A stretch of 64,000 nt of DNA from an uncultured bacterium (GCA_947383005.1 CANDBT010000013.1:37639-101638), one strand, 5' to 3'. Positions 9,375 to 20,127 are shown, numbered from the stretch's first letter. Notes: a model not told the origin generated them from the letters alone. Translations and numbers: made by a program.

Positions 9375-9630
9375 TCATAGGAAAGTGCGTCCTATAAAGC
9401 AAAAGCCCTCCGGGCAGGATCGCACTGCGGCGGAGAGGAATCATGTCGCTAAAGCGACCCGCCGCAGGCGGAGAATCCTGCGGAGCAGGATTCTTTGTTC
9501 TATCATAGGAAAGTGCGTCCTATAAAGCAAAAGCCCTCCGGGCAGGATCGCACTGCGGCGGAGAGGAATCATGTCGCTAAAGCGACCCGCCGCAGGCGGA
9601 GAATCCTGCGGAGCAGGATTCTTTGTTCTA
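9375..9630. repeat. Perfect tandem duplication of a 128-bp palindromic unit
   Basis: Bases 9375-9502 and 9503-9630 are identical. Each unit carries GC-rich hairpins, for example GCCGCAGGCGG-type and AATCCTGC/GCAGGATT arms, and opens with TCATAGGAAAGTGCGTCCTA. No coding sequence is evident. The first 20 bases begin again at 9631, forming a hybrid third copy. Confidence 0.85.
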
Positions 9631-9752
9631 TCATAGGAAAGTGCGTCCTATGATAGAAAACGCTCCGCGTGGATGCGCACTTCGCGCAAAGGAAGATGGT
9701 TGCTGTCGCAACCGCGCTCCGGCGCAAGTGTGCGTCAAGACACACACTTTTT
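9631..9752. repeat. Palindromic repeat shared with 18592-18716
   Basis: It opens with the same TCATAGGAAAG start as the tandem unit, then switches to a different module: ACGCTCCGCG, TGCGCACTTCGCGCA, GGTTGCTGTCGCAACC, and finally a GTGTGCGTC/GACACACAC stem. Nearly the same module occurs downstream of ptsI at 18592-18716. Confidence 0.75.
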
Positions 9753-9768
9753 TATTCTAAAAATGTAT

Positions 9769-9797
9769 TTGACAAGCGTACAGAAATTTGCTACACT
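9769..9797 (+). promoter_or_regulatory. guaB promoter
   Basis: TTGACA at 9769-9774, 17-bp spacer, TACACT at 9792-9797, 66 bp before the guaB ATG. No purine riboswitch-like structure is apparent in the short leader. Confidence 0.8.
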
Positions 9798-9814
9798 AGG
9801 ATACTAATAAGTGA

Positions 9815-11317
<1,503 letters not shown>

Positions 11318-11404
11318 ACTAAATGCCTTGGATTGATAACTGTGCCGGCCCATGACTAATCAGCGGAGCGATTAGTCATAACATAAACAGTATTAAAGGA
11401 TACT

Positions 11405-11449
11405 ATGGAGTTGTTGCAAAAGTGAAATTTTATTTTGCAACAACTCCAT
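11405..11449 (+). terminator. Terminator hairpin after guaB
   Basis: A 17-bp perfect stem: ATGGAGTTGTTGCAAAA (11405-11421) pairs with its complement at 11433-11449. The following T-run is weak. A smaller hairpin GACTAATC/GATTAGTC lies just upstream near 11353-11376. A TATAAT at 11457-11462 may serve the next gene. Confidence 0.7.
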
Positions 11450-11609
11450 TTTGTGATATAATTTCCATAGCGAAAGGAATACAGATGTTTCTGATAGAGT
11501 ACGATGTCAAATTTTGACAGGATAAGACAGGATGAGCGATCGGCTTTTGGCTTCTGACCGTGCGAAAATGAGAGATGCGGATCGCTGGAAGATTGAGGAG
11601 GGAGCGGGA

Positions 11610-12449
11610 ATGAATTACGGAATGAGGTGTCACGATATTTGCCCGAAAGGGAATGTGGATACCGTGCTGGATGCAGTAAAAGCGCTGGGGGTGGGGCAGA
11701 TCCAACTGGCTCTTGGCAAATCGATTGCCGGATATGATTTTGGTCCGGGGCACTATTCTCCAGGGCTGGCTCATATGTTGGCAGATAAGCTCAGGGAAAG
11801 GCATATTCATGTAGCAGTACTGGGATGCTATATCAATCCGACCGACCCGGATGAAGAAAAAAGGCAGGCTTCCGTAGCGAAATTTATTGAACATTTGAAA
11901 TATGCGAAAATAATGGGCGCCGACATGGTGGGGACAGAGACGGGGCGTTACAGTTCTTCTTTCGCGGTAGTGCCGGAAACCTATACGGAAGAATGCTATC
12001 GCTTGCTTTTGAAAAGTATGAGGGAAATTGTGGCGGCGGCTGAAAAAATAGGGGTGATTGTAGGTGTAGAAGCCGTCCATGACCATACCTTATACAGCCC
12101 GGAGATGATGAGGCGTTTTTTGGATGATGTGGGTTCTCCTATGGTGGAAGCTATTTTGGATCCGGTGAATTTGATCAGTGGGGAGAATTATCAGGATCAG
12201 GAAGCAGTAATCGGCCGCGCTTTCCGTCTGTACGGGGACAAGATTACCATGGTACATGTGAAGGATTTCCGTTTGGAAGAGGGTAGACCTATATTTGAAC
12301 ATGTAGGTAACGGCCTCTTTTGCTATGAACCTTTATTGGCATGGCTGAAAAAGGAAAAACCTTATATTACTATGCTTTTGGAAAATTCAACCAGTGAACG
12401 GTACCATAATGATGTAGCTTATTTACAAAAAATATACCAGCAGGTGTAG
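11610..12449 (+). CDS. Sugar phosphate isomerase/epimerase (TIM barrel, AP-endonuclease-2 fold)
   Basis: 279 aa from the ATG at 11610, which follows AGGAGG at 11597-11602; an in-frame ATG at 11532 has no such site. The fold family shows in GVEAVHDHTLY and in metal-ligand-like residues on successive strands: ETGRYSS, E in GVEAVHDH, D in ILDPVNL, H in MVHVKDF and E in LLLENST. Members isomerise or epimerise sugars or inositol derivatives using a divalent metal. The substrate cannot be determined, and no sugar genes flank it. Confidence 0.82.
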   Translation: MNYGMRCHDICPKGNVDTVLDAVKALGVGQIQLALGKSIAGYDFGPGHYSPGLAHMLADKLRERHIHVAVLGCYINPTDPDEEKRQASVAKFIEHLKYAKIMGADMVGTETGRYSSSFAVVPETYTEECYRLLLKSMREIVAAAEKIGVIVGVEAVHDHTLYSPEMMRRFLDDVGSPMVEAILDPVNLISGENYQDQEAVIGRAFRLYGDKITMVHVKDFRLEEGRPIFEHVGNGLFCYEPLLAWLKKEKPYITMLLENSTSERYHNDVAYLQKIYQQV

Positions 12450-12469
12450 CCTTGAGAAGAAAAATATGG

Positions 12470-12660
12470 TATAATCTCGGCAGAGATTATACCAGCGCCA
12501 GTTCGGGGCCGCGCGAAGCGCGGCAAAACACCGGGCCGAACTGTGCGCATCCCCCGGAGGGAGCATGTGAGAAGCACATGCTATAATCTCGGCAGAGATT
12601 ATACCAGCGCCAGTTCGGAGCCGCGCGGAGCGCGGTAAAACACCGAACCGAACTGTGCGC
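12470..12660. repeat. 79-bp repeat in two copies (12470-12548, 12582-12660)
   Basis: Each copy begins with TATAATCTCGGCAGAGATTATA, a palindrome containing a TATAAT -10-like box, and continues with a nested hairpin: CAGTTCGG...CCGAACTG outside, CCGCGC/GCGCGG inside. The copies are 112 bp apart and differ at a few stem and loop positions. No gene is present in the 275-bp gap apart from these repeats. Confidence 0.75.
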
Positions 12661-12724
12661 GGCAGAGTAAAAGGGAAAAACGGTGTCTTATGAGCACGAA
12701 AGCAGCGAATCGGATGGTGATAAT

Positions 12725-13171
12725 ATGCTGAATGAAGACAAAATTAAATTAATGACCGGAATTGCCATGTTCGAGAAAAAGGAAGGAAGGCGGATTTTTC
12801 CTATTAATCGTTTTTTTCAAGGCGATTATATCAGTAGGCATTTATTCCAATCGTTTTTTTCTTATACCATTTGTTATTTTCTTTGTATGGTGGTTTGGGT
12901 TGTATACAATGTAGAGAAGATACTTAATGCGATGACGGTAGAAGAGATTATTGCTACAGGGCAGGATATGGCATTTTTTTATGCGGCGGGTTTGCTTTTT
13001 TACCTTATTATTACATGGTTTGTGTATCGCAGAAGATACGAATATGCCAAACGCGGGATGAAAGTCTATGTGGCTAAACTAAAACGCCTGGAAAAGAGAT
13101 ATGAGTTCCAAAACCGGGCGAAAGAATTATCAAAGGAGGGCGGCCGCTATGCTCGTACTTCTCGAAGTTAA
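12725..13171 (+). CDS. Small two-helix membrane protein, unknown function
   Basis: 148 aa from the ATG at 12725. A GTG at 12683 would add 14 residues unlike the rest of the protein, so MLNEDKIKLMTGIAMFE is preferred; the ribosome binding site is weak for either start. A soluble N-terminus of about 35 residues is followed by membrane segments at about 42-66 and 84-104, then a basic, coiled-coil-like tail (YAKRGMKVYVAKLKRLEKRYEF). The next gene begins inside its 3' end, so the two are translationally coupled. The function is unknown. Confidence 0.65.
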   Translation: MLNEDKIKLMTGIAMFEKKEGRRIFPINRFFQGDYISRHLFQSFFSYTICYFLCMVVWVVYNVEKILNAMTVEEIIATGQDMAFFYAAGLLFYLIITWFVYRRRYEYAKRGMKVYVAKLKRLEKRYEFQNRAKELSKEGGRYARTSRS

Positions 13172-14120
13172 AGAATGGCTGAAATCATTTTATGGGAAAT
13201 ATGCTTTGTTGATGGATGCGTTATTTAAATTTTGCGTAAGCTTGGCAGCTTTGATTCTGCTCAATAACAATCTGGGATATATGGTGTGGATGAAGAATCC
13301 CCTGATTTTAATATTATTGGCGTTGGTTTGCGGATTTGTGCCGTATGGCGCTATCAGTTTGCTTATGGGTGCGTTGCTGCTGGGACAGATTTATGCGGTG
13401 TCTTTTGAATTGTCCATTTTGATTGCCGTGTTTTTGACATTGGTGGCGCTGCTTTATTACGGACTGCAGCCGCGGGACAGTTATTGGCTGATCCTGACGC
13501 CCATTGCGTTTGCGCTGAAGATCCCTTTTGTGATACCGCTGCTGGCAGGATTGTCAGGCAGCATTAACAGCGTCATTCCTGTGAGCTTTGGCGTGACGGT
13601 TCACTATATCATGCTTTATGTGAAACAGAATGCGGGTGTGCTGACTAATGACACTTCGGTGGAGATTACGGAAAAATATGTACAGATGATAAAAGTCCTC
13701 ATGTCAAATCAGACGATGATGATCATGATTGCGGTTTGTACGGCGGGAATTTTGATTGTATATTTGCTGCGGATACTTTCCGTGGATTATGCGTGGGTTT
13801 TGGCTATCATTATGGGAAGTGTGGCTCAAATTGCCGTGGTTTTCGTTGGAGATTATCTGTTTGATGTGCATATATCTATGATAGAGCTGATTATTGGGCT
13901 TTTAGTGTCGATGGTTATTGCCGGTTTGTATCATTTTTTTGTGTTTGCGGTGGATTACAGCAGGACGGAATATACTCAGTTTGAAGATGATGACTATGTA
14001 TATTATGTTAAAGCAGTACCAAAAGTAGTAGTGTCCAAACCGGATGTACGGGTTCAGAGAATCAATGACCCCAAAAAAGTGCGTAGAAGCGGACGTCGGG
14101 AAAGTGAGGCGGGATTATGA
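13149..14120 (+). CDS. Polytopic membrane protein upstream of cdaA, unknown function
   Basis: 323 aa from an ATG preceded by AAAGGAGGGC. Eight or so hydrophobic segments fill residues 25 to 270; a charged cytoplasmic tail of about 50 residues follows, with a DDDYVYYVKAVPKVVV stretch and a basic end. It overlaps the preceding small membrane gene by 23 bp and the cdaA start by 4 bp (ATGA), so it belongs to the cdaA-cdaR operon. No transporter motif is recognised. The operon position suggests a link to cell-envelope or c-di-AMP physiology (inference only). Confidence 0.7.
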   Translation: MLVLLEVKEWLKSFYGKYALLMDALFKFCVSLAALILLNNNLGYMVWMKNPLILILLALVCGFVPYGAISLLMGALLLGQIYAVSFELSILIAVFLTLVALLYYGLQPRDSYWLILTPIAFALKIPFVIPLLAGLSGSINSVIPVSFGVTVHYIMLYVKQNAGVLTNDTSVEITEKYVQMIKVLMSNQTMMIMIAVCTAGILIVYLLRILSVDYAWVLAIIMGSVAQIAVVFVGDYLFDVHISMIELIIGLLVSMVIAGLYHFFVFAVDYSRTEYTQFEDDDYVYYVKAVPKVVVSKPDVRVQRINDPKKVRRSGRRESEAGL

Positions 14121-15007
14121 CGGACGGGTTTCAGATAGAGGAGCTGTGGCGCATTTTCCGTTCCTGGCTTTCCTTTATGCCGAGAATAACCCTGACTAAT
14201 ATTTTTGAAATTATTATTATTGCTTTTTTGGTTTATGAAATTCTTTACTGGATTAAAAACACCAGAGCTTGGATTTTGCTTCGGGGATTGCTGGTTATCG
14301 GCGTTTTCGTGGCATTAGCCGCTATTTTTCATTTGAATACTATCCTGTGGATTTTGGAGAAAATTACCGCTATTGCTGTGACAGCGCTGATTATTATTTT
14401 TCAGCCGGAGCTGCGCAGGGTTTTGGAACAGTTGGGCAGCCAAAGCCTGATTGCGGATATTCTGGCCTTTGATGATAATAAAGATATCCAAGGCTTTACG
14501 GAAAAAACAGCCAATGAGATTGTGAGAGCCACTTTTGAAATGGCCAAAGTAAAGACCGGCGCATTAATTGTCATTGAAAGAAATATGCCGTTAAAAGAAA
14601 TTGAGCGTACAGGCATTGAAATCAATGGTCTGGTTACCAGTCAGCTTTTGATTAATATTTTTGAACATAACACGCCGCTTCACGACGGGGCTGTAGTGAT
14701 TCGGGGAAACCGGGTAGCGGCTGCTACTTGTTACTTACCGCTTACGGATAATATGATGATCAGTAAGGATCTGGGAACCAGGCATCGGGCTGCCGTGGGT
14801 ATCAGCGAAGTGACGGACAGCCTGACGATCGTTGTTTCGGAGGAAACCGGACGGGTGTCTTTGGTGGAAGGCGGCCTGCTGCGAAGAATTACCGACGGAG
14901 AGAATTTGCGCAGGGAACTGGGGCAGATAGAGAAACAGGAGGAATCCGGCGGAACCCGGTTTAAGATTTTGAAGGGAAGAAGGAAGAATGAAAGCAAGGC
15001 TGATTAA
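14117..15007 (+). CDS. cdaA: Diadenylate cyclase CdaA
   Basis: 296 aa. Three membrane helices in the first 95 residues precede the DAC domain. The catalytic DGA motif is in TPLHDGAVVIRGNR and the RHR motif in GTRHRAAVG; both are intact. The enzyme condenses two ATP to cyclic di-AMP, which controls potassium and osmolyte transport and cell-wall homeostasis. The start overlaps the previous gene by 4 bp, and cdaR follows with a 20-bp overlap, the classic cdaA-cdaR arrangement. A c-di-AMP receptor is encoded at 27743. Confidence 0.95.
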   Translation: MTDGFQIEELWRIFRSWLSFMPRITLTNIFEIIIIAFLVYEILYWIKNTRAWILLRGLLVIGVFVALAAIFHLNTILWILEKITAIAVTALIIIFQPELRRVLEQLGSQSLIADILAFDDNKDIQGFTEKTANEIVRATFEMAKVKTGALIVIERNMPLKEIERTGIEINGLVTSQLLINIFEHNTPLHDGAVVIRGNRVAAATCYLPLTDNMMISKDLGTRHRAAVGISEVTDSLTIVVSEETGRVSLVEGGLLRRITDGENLRRELGQIEKQEESGGTRFKILKGRRKNESKAD

Positions 15008-16400
15008 TAATCTGGGACTGAAGGTTCTTTCTATCTTTTTAGCGTTTTTTATCTGGCTGGTGGTTGTGAATGTGTCTAACCCTCTGGTCAGCAGCAGCAG
15101 GGAAGTGACGCTGGAGATTGAAAATGATGCGGTACTGACTGCGGCGCGGCGGGCTTATGAAATCAGTGGCAAGAATACGGTGACAGTGGTTTTTGATATT
15201 CATACCCGGGACGAATATAAGATTCGGGCATCAGATTTCCGCGCGTATATTGATTTGTCCGAACTTTATGATGTGACGGGGTCGGTGCCTGTAAAGATAG
15301 AAGTACTCAACAACAACGATATTTATAAAAATGTTTCTTCTAAACCAAGTGTAGTCAGGGTGAAGACAGAAGAGCTGCAGTTAAAACCTTTTGAATTGCA
15401 GACTGATATACAGGGGCAGGCGGCGGACGGCTATGCTCTTAACGGTGTGATATTGTCACCGGAGACGGTGGAAGTGGAAGGCCCGATTTCCCAAGTCCGT
15501 TTGATTAATCATGTAGGCGTAAGAATCGACATAGACGGATTGACCAGTGATGACCAAGGAAAAGCGAAACCGGTATTTTATGATGCGAATGGCAATGAGC
15601 TGGAAGTGGATTCCCGAGTCCATACCAATGCGGATGAGTCCGGGGTTGATTATTATGTATTTATCAATAAGGTTAAAGAAGTGCCTTTGGATTTCCAGGT
15701 ATCCGGAAATGTTGCGGCCGGGTATCGTTATACAGGAGTAGAGTGTTCCAGGAAAAGCGTGTCGGTTATGGGAATGAAATCCAGCCTGGCGTCTTTAAAT
15801 ACAATTGTTATTCCCTCCTCTTATCTGGATATTGAAAGGGCCAGTGAGGATCGGGTAGTGACGGTAGATATCCGCGATTTTTTGCCGGAGGAAGTAGAAA
15901 TTGCGGAATCAGACAGCCCTATGGTGGAAATCCGGTTGAAAGTGGAGCCTCTGGTAAACAGAACCCTGCGTTTGAATTTAAGGGATATTAGTCAGGACGG
16001 ACGGACAGAAGATTGGGAATACCAGTTCATGCCATCTTGGGTAGATGTAACGGTACAGGGGTTGGAAGAAGAGCTGGATGAGCTGAAGGAAGAGGATTTA
16101 AGAGCTTCTGTAAATCTTGCGGGACTGCCTGTAGGAACACATTCGGGCAGTTTGCAGTTGGGCAGCAGCAACAGTTATACGGTACTTTCCTATTCGAATT
16201 TTCAGATAGAAGTGACTTCTCCCGGCAGTACCGAGGCGGAGAACCAGCCGTCAGAGCAGGAGCCGGGTTCTGAAAGTCCGGAAGGGAAAGAGTTGGTTCA
16301 GTCGCCGGCAGAAACCTCACCTGCGGCGGAGTCAGGGGCTGCAGTAGTAGCCGGGGCGGCGCCGGAATCTACGGCAGGGGGGCCGGCGCACTCCCAATAG
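14988..16400 (+). CDS. cdaR: CdaR (YbbR-domain regulator of CdaA)
   Basis: 470 aa. One N-terminal membrane helix (residues about 9-28) is followed by an extracytoplasmic region containing several YbbR repeats of about 80 residues, for example VEVEGPISQVRLI and VSVMGMKSSLASL. The last 50 residues are a Pro/Glu/Ser/Ala-rich disordered tail that looks variable. In other Firmicutes YbbR proteins bind CdaA and adjust its activity. It overlaps cdaA by 20 bp and is followed after 34 bp by ptsH. Confidence 0.92.
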   Translation: MKARLINNLGLKVLSIFLAFFIWLVVVNVSNPLVSSSREVTLEIENDAVLTAARRAYEISGKNTVTVVFDIHTRDEYKIRASDFRAYIDLSELYDVTGSVPVKIEVLNNNDIYKNVSSKPSVVRVKTEELQLKPFELQTDIQGQAADGYALNGVILSPETVEVEGPISQVRLINHVGVRIDIDGLTSDDQGKAKPVFYDANGNELEVDSRVHTNADESGVDYYVFINKVKEVPLDFQVSGNVAAGYRYTGVECSRKSVSVMGMKSSLASLNTIVIPSSYLDIERASEDRVVTVDIRDFLPEEVEIAESDSPMVEIRLKVEPLVNRTLRLNLRDISQDGRTEDWEYQFMPSWVDVTVQGLEEELDELKEEDLRASVNLAGLPVGTHSGSLQLGSSNSYTVLSYSNFQIEVTSPGSTEAENQPSEQEPGSESPEGKELVQSPAETSPAAESGAAVVAGAAPESTAGGPAHSQ

Positions 16401-16434
16401 ACAGAATATTTAGATAACAGAAAAAGGAGATAAA

Positions 16435-16698
16435 GTGGTTAGCCAAAACATTATCATAAAAAATGCGTCTGGCCTGCACTTACGGCCTACGGGAATGTTA
16501 TGTAACGAAGCAATTAAGTATCAATCATCGGTTAAATTCCGTTTTCGTAATGAATTGACTAATGCAAAAAGTGTGCTAAGCGTATTGGGGGCTTGTATTA
16601 AGAGCGGCGACGAGGTGGAATTTATCTGTGAGGGTCCGGATGAGGAAGAAGCGTTGGCGGCGGTAATTGCTTTGGTAGAAAGCGGTTTGGGAGAGTAA
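16435..16698 (+). CDS. ptsH: Phosphocarrier protein HPr
   Basis: 87 aa from a GTG at 16435 following AAGGAGA. The phosphorylation site His15 is present in ASGLHLRPTG (Leu replaces the usual Ala after His), and the regulatory Ser46 lies in NAKSVLSVLG. HPr carries phosphate from enzyme I to sugar permeases, and its Ser46 form acts in carbon catabolite control. It is separated from ptsI by about 90 bp, so a ptsHI operon is likely. Confidence 0.93.
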   Translation: MVSQNIIIKNASGLHLRPTGMLCNEAIKYQSSVKFRFRNELTNAKSVLSVLGACIKSGDEVEFICEGPDEEEALAAVIALVESGLGE

Positions 16699-16791
16699 AT
16701 ATCGGCATAAAATGGATGGGAAAACACAGGAGTACAGGCAGTATCAATGATTTCTGTGTTTTACATAAATATTAATAAGGAGGAGATACAA

Positions 16792-18507
16792 ATGTATAAG
16801 GGAACAAATGCCTCTTCCGGCATTGGTATCGGAAAGGCGGTTATTGTTGAAGAAACAGAGCTGGTCATTGAGAGAAAGACTGTTGCGGATGCGGCTGCTG
16901 AGGTGGAGCGTTTTAAGGGAGCGCTGGAAAAAACCATGAAGGAAACCGAGGCACTTGCGGCAGATTTGGCGACCAGAGTGGGCGAAAAGGAAGCAGAAAT
17001 TTTACAGGGCCACATTATGCTTCTTCAAGACCCGGCATTAACCGGCGAGATTGAAAATACGATCAAAGGAGAATGTATTTGCAGTGAATTTGCGGTAGAA
17101 ATGGTATGCACGATGTATGCCAATGTGTTTGCTGGCATGGATGACGAGCTGATGCAGCAGCGTGCTACAGATATGCGGGATATCAAGACCCGTATGCAAA
17201 GAGTACTGATGGATGCCGAATCCGTGAATATTGCCGCGTTGCCGGAGGGAACCATTTTAATTGCGAAAGATCTGACTCCGTCGATGACAGCGGGAATCAA
17301 TCCGAAAAATGTTATGGGTATTGTTACGGAATTAGGAGGGAAGACCTCCCACAGCGCGATCCTGGCCAGAGCGCTGGAGATTCCGGCAGTAGTTGCTGTG
17401 GCAGATTTTATCAGCGGCGTCAAGAACGGCGACGAGGTGATCCTTGACGGTGATCAGGGTGATGTTTATGTCAATCCAGAGGCATCTGTCGAGAAAGAGT
17501 ACACGGCAAAGAGAGACGAGTTCCTGGCGGCAAAAGAAGAATTAAAGAAATATATTGGCAAACCAACAATCACTAAGGACGGCGTGACTGTAGAGCTGGT
17601 AGCGAATATCGGTAAACCGGCTGATGTGGATAAAGTGCTTCAATACGACGGGGAGGGCGTGGGCCTGTTCCGTACGGAGTTTTTGTTTATGGACAGGAAT
17701 TCCATGCCTACGGAGGAAGAACAGTTTGAAGCCTACAAGAAAGTGGCGGAAGCGCTTAAGGGCAAACCGGTAATTATCCGTACTTTGGATATTGGCGGTG
17801 ACAAAGAAATTCCTTATATGGGCCTGGAAAAGGACGAGAATCCTTTCCTGGGATATCGGGCTATCCGCCTGTGCCTGGATCGCAAGGAGGATATCTATAA
17901 ACCGCAATTGCGTGCTTTGCTGCGAGCCAGCGCCTTCGGCAATATTAAGATTATGATTCCTTTGGTTACTTGTATTGACGAGTATCGGGAAGTAAGAACG
18001 ATTATTGATGAGCTGATGTTAGAGATGGATCGTCAGGGAATTGAATATAATAAGGATATTCAGGTTGGTATTATGGTGGAGACGGCTGCCGCATCCCTTA
18101 TTGCCGATATTTTTGCCAAGGAAGTGGATTTCTTCAGTATCGGGACCAATGATCTGACCCAGTATACCATGTCGGTGGATCGTGGCAATGACAAGATTTC
18201 TTATTTGTATTCCACGTTTAATCCGGCAGTGCTTCGCAGTATCAAGCGGATTATTACCTGTGCGAGGGAAGCGGGAATTATGGTCGGCATGTGTGGAGAG
18301 GCGGCCAGTGATCCGATGCTGATTCCGTTGTTGCTGGCCTTTGGGCTTAATGAATTCAGTATGAGTGCTTCCGCTATTTTGTATTCCCGGAAGCTGATTA
18401 CCAATTTGAGCACAGAAGAGTTGCAAGAAGTGGCGGATAAGGCCATGAGTTTTGCCACCACTAAGGAAGTCGAAGATTATATGCGCAATTTTGTTGCCGG
18501 ATTATAA
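16792..18507 (+). CDS. ptsI: PEP-protein phosphotransferase (Enzyme I)
   Basis: 571 aa. The ATG at 16792 follows AAGGAGGAG; a 15-residue upstream extension is rejected. The phosphohistidine motif GGKTSHSAILAR sits near residue 190. The C-terminal PEP-binding barrel shows GLFRTEFLFMDR, the PEP-utiliser signature DFFSIGTNDLTQY and a catalytic-cysteine region GMCGEAA. It phosphorylates HPr from PEP. The gene is full length, and a hairpin terminator plus a palindromic repeat follow. Confidence 0.97.
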   Translation: MYKGTNASSGIGIGKAVIVEETELVIERKTVADAAAEVERFKGALEKTMKETEALAADLATRVGEKEAEILQGHIMLLQDPALTGEIENTIKGECICSEFAVEMVCTMYANVFAGMDDELMQQRATDMRDIKTRMQRVLMDAESVNIAALPEGTILIAKDLTPSMTAGINPKNVMGIVTELGGKTSHSAILARALEIPAVVAVADFISGVKNGDEVILDGDQGDVYVNPEASVEKEYTAKRDEFLAAKEELKKYIGKPTITKDGVTVELVANIGKPADVDKVLQYDGEGVGLFRTEFLFMDRNSMPTEEEQFEAYKKVAEALKGKPVIIRTLDIGGDKEIPYMGLEKDENPFLGYRAIRLCLDRKEDIYKPQLRALLRASAFGNIKIMIPLVTCIDEYREVRTIIDELMLEMDRQGIEYNKDIQVGIMVETAAASLIADIFAKEVDFFSIGTNDLTQYTMSVDRGNDKISYLYSTFNPAVLRSIKRIITCAREAGIMVGMCGEAASDPMLIPLLLAFGLNEFSMSASAILYSRKLITNLSTEELQEVADKAMSFATTKEVEDYMRNFVAGL

Positions 18508-18558
18508 AGAGAAGGCGCAGGAAAAGCTGCTTTGGCGATGTTGAGAGGGAGTGTTTTG

Positions 18559-18588
18559 GCTGCCACATCGATATGTGGCAGCTATTTC
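18559..18588 (+). terminator. Terminator after ptsHI
   Basis: GCTGCCACAT (18559-18568) and ATGTGGCAGC (18573-18582) form a perfect 10-bp stem with a CGAT loop, followed by a short T-rich tail. Confidence 0.75.
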
Positions 18589-18591
18589 ATA

Positions 18592-18716
18592 TCATAGGAA
18601 AGCGCGTCTATGATACGAAACGCTCCGCGAGGATGCGCACTTCGCGCAAAGGAAGATGGTTGCTGTCGCAACCGCGCTCCGGCGCGGGTGTGCGTCAAGA
18701 CGCACACTTTTTATAT
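18592..18716. repeat. Palindromic repeat, second copy of the 9631-9752 module
   Basis: It opens TCATAGGAAAGCGCGTC and continues with the ACGCTCCGCG, TGCGCACTTCGCGCA, GGTTGCTGTCGCAACC and GTGTGCGTC/GACGCACAC modules seen at 9631-9752, with a few substitutions (for example GGCGCGGG for GGCGCAAG). The TCATAGGAAA start then recurs at 18717. No gene lies in this gap. Confidence 0.75.
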
Positions 18717-18775
18717 CATAGGAAATTTTCATTATTGCCGTTGGTTTGGCCAGGAGATAGGATGGAAGATGGCAT

Positions 18776-20065
18776 ATGGCAGGATATTTGATTGGTTATA
18801 TCATAAGTTTTATTCTGGCTGGAAGAGAACATTATTATTTGTCCGGAACGGTGCTGATTTTGACAGCAATATGGCAGTATATCCGGGATTATAGCAATAC
18901 AAAGAATCTGATTCATTTACGGGGGCTGTTTTCATTGTTTTGGATTGGAGGGCAGGGGCTGTCCTGTTTGAAACTTAGCTGGCTTCAGAGAGAGTGGGCC
19001 TGGATGACCTGGCTTTGTTTTGTGTTGGCTTATGTTGGATTCTGGATAGTGTTTGAGACGCTTTGCCGGATGTATGGGGCGGGTTATGACAATTATAGCC
19101 GATGGAGAAAATTTACCGGCAACCCTAAACCTGTTTTTCATATGATGGCTATGTTGACCGTTGTATCCGTAGGGGCGTTTTGTCTGGAGGCTACAGTCCT
19201 GGGATATATTCCTCTGTTTGTCAGAGGGGTGCCCCATGCGTATTCCGAATTTCATTTGACAGGAATCCATTACCTGACTATCTCTTGTGTGCTGATTCCT
19301 TCATTGTCCGTACTGTATTTTCATATGGAGAGAGGAAGGGGAAGTGAGCAAAGGGAGGTGGCGGCGGTTTTTATGACCTTGATTGCTTTGGCGATTCCCA
19401 TTCTCTGCGTGTCCAGGTTTCAGTTCCTGTTTGCGGTTTTGCTGGCGGCCCTGGTTTTTATTTCTTTGCAGAGACAATTTAATCCTTTGCTTTTGTTGGG
19501 GCTTTTGCTGTTTATTATTCCGGTATATCTGATTTTATCCGTGGCCAGAAGCCATGATGTGGAGTATTTAAATGGGATTTTTGAGATGAAATATGCAAAG
19601 ATGCCTATTTTTATTACTCAGCCTTATATGTATATTGCCAATAATTATGATAATTTTAATTGCCTGGTGGAGGTACTGCCGGAACACAGTATGGGCTTGA
19701 GGGGGATGTTCCCTCTTTGGGCATTGACGGGGCTGAAATTTTTATTTCCGCAGTTGATTAATTTTCCTATATATGTGGATAAGGAAGAATTGACTACGCT
19801 GACTCTGTTTTATGACGCGTATTATGATTTTGGGTGGGCAGGGGTGCTGATATTTTCCTGTATAATAGGATTGGCAGCATATGTATTATCCGTCAAGCTG
19901 AGGGAGATGAGAAACCCTTTGGGATATTTGCTTTATGCCCAAATGGCCGCCTATTTTATGTTGTCTTTTTTTACCACTTGGTTCAGCAATGCAACTACCT
20001 GGTTTTATTTGATTTTGACAGGGCTGATGGCGGCCTATTATCATACGAATGAACATCGGCGTTAG
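18776..20065 (+). CDS. O-antigen-polymerase-like (Wzy-type) membrane protein
   Basis: 429 aa with about 12 hydrophobic segments. Between them lies a larger extracytoplasmic section (residues about 255-345, with NNYDNFNCLVEVLPEHS and LTLFYDAYYDFGWAG), a layout typical of oligosaccharide repeat-unit polymerases. The FYDAYYDFG motif near the C-terminus is characteristic of that group. It would join lipid-linked oligosaccharides on the outer face of the membrane. No glycosyltransferases or flippase are next to it, so it is a lone polymerase gene and the product cannot be named. Confidence 0.72.
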   Translation: MAGYLIGYIISFILAGREHYYLSGTVLILTAIWQYIRDYSNTKNLIHLRGLFSLFWIGGQGLSCLKLSWLQREWAWMTWLCFVLAYVGFWIVFETLCRMYGAGYDNYSRWRKFTGNPKPVFHMMAMLTVVSVGAFCLEATVLGYIPLFVRGVPHAYSEFHLTGIHYLTISCVLIPSLSVLYFHMERGRGSEQREVAAVFMTLIALAIPILCVSRFQFLFAVLLAALVFISLQRQFNPLLLLGLLLFIIPVYLILSVARSHDVEYLNGIFEMKYAKMPIFITQPYMYIANNYDNFNCLVEVLPEHSMGLRGMFPLWALTGLKFLFPQLINFPIYVDKEELTTLTLFYDAYYDFGWAGVLIFSCIIGLAAYVLSVKLREMRNPLGYLLYAQMAAYFMLSFFTTWFSNATTWFYLILTGLMAAYYHTNEHRR

Positions 20066-20127
20066 TGTGCTGACACATTTGAAAATCGTTTTTATGCCGG
20101 ATGGCAGACAGAAAGGGGAATAATGAC

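Noticed and set aside
9375-9752. CRISPR array
   Set aside because: The repeat units are 128 bp and adjacent with no unique spacers of constant length; no cas genes are nearby.
12470-12660. CRISPR-like pair of repeats
   Set aside because: Only two copies of 79 bp, palindromic, with one 33-bp spacer; no array.
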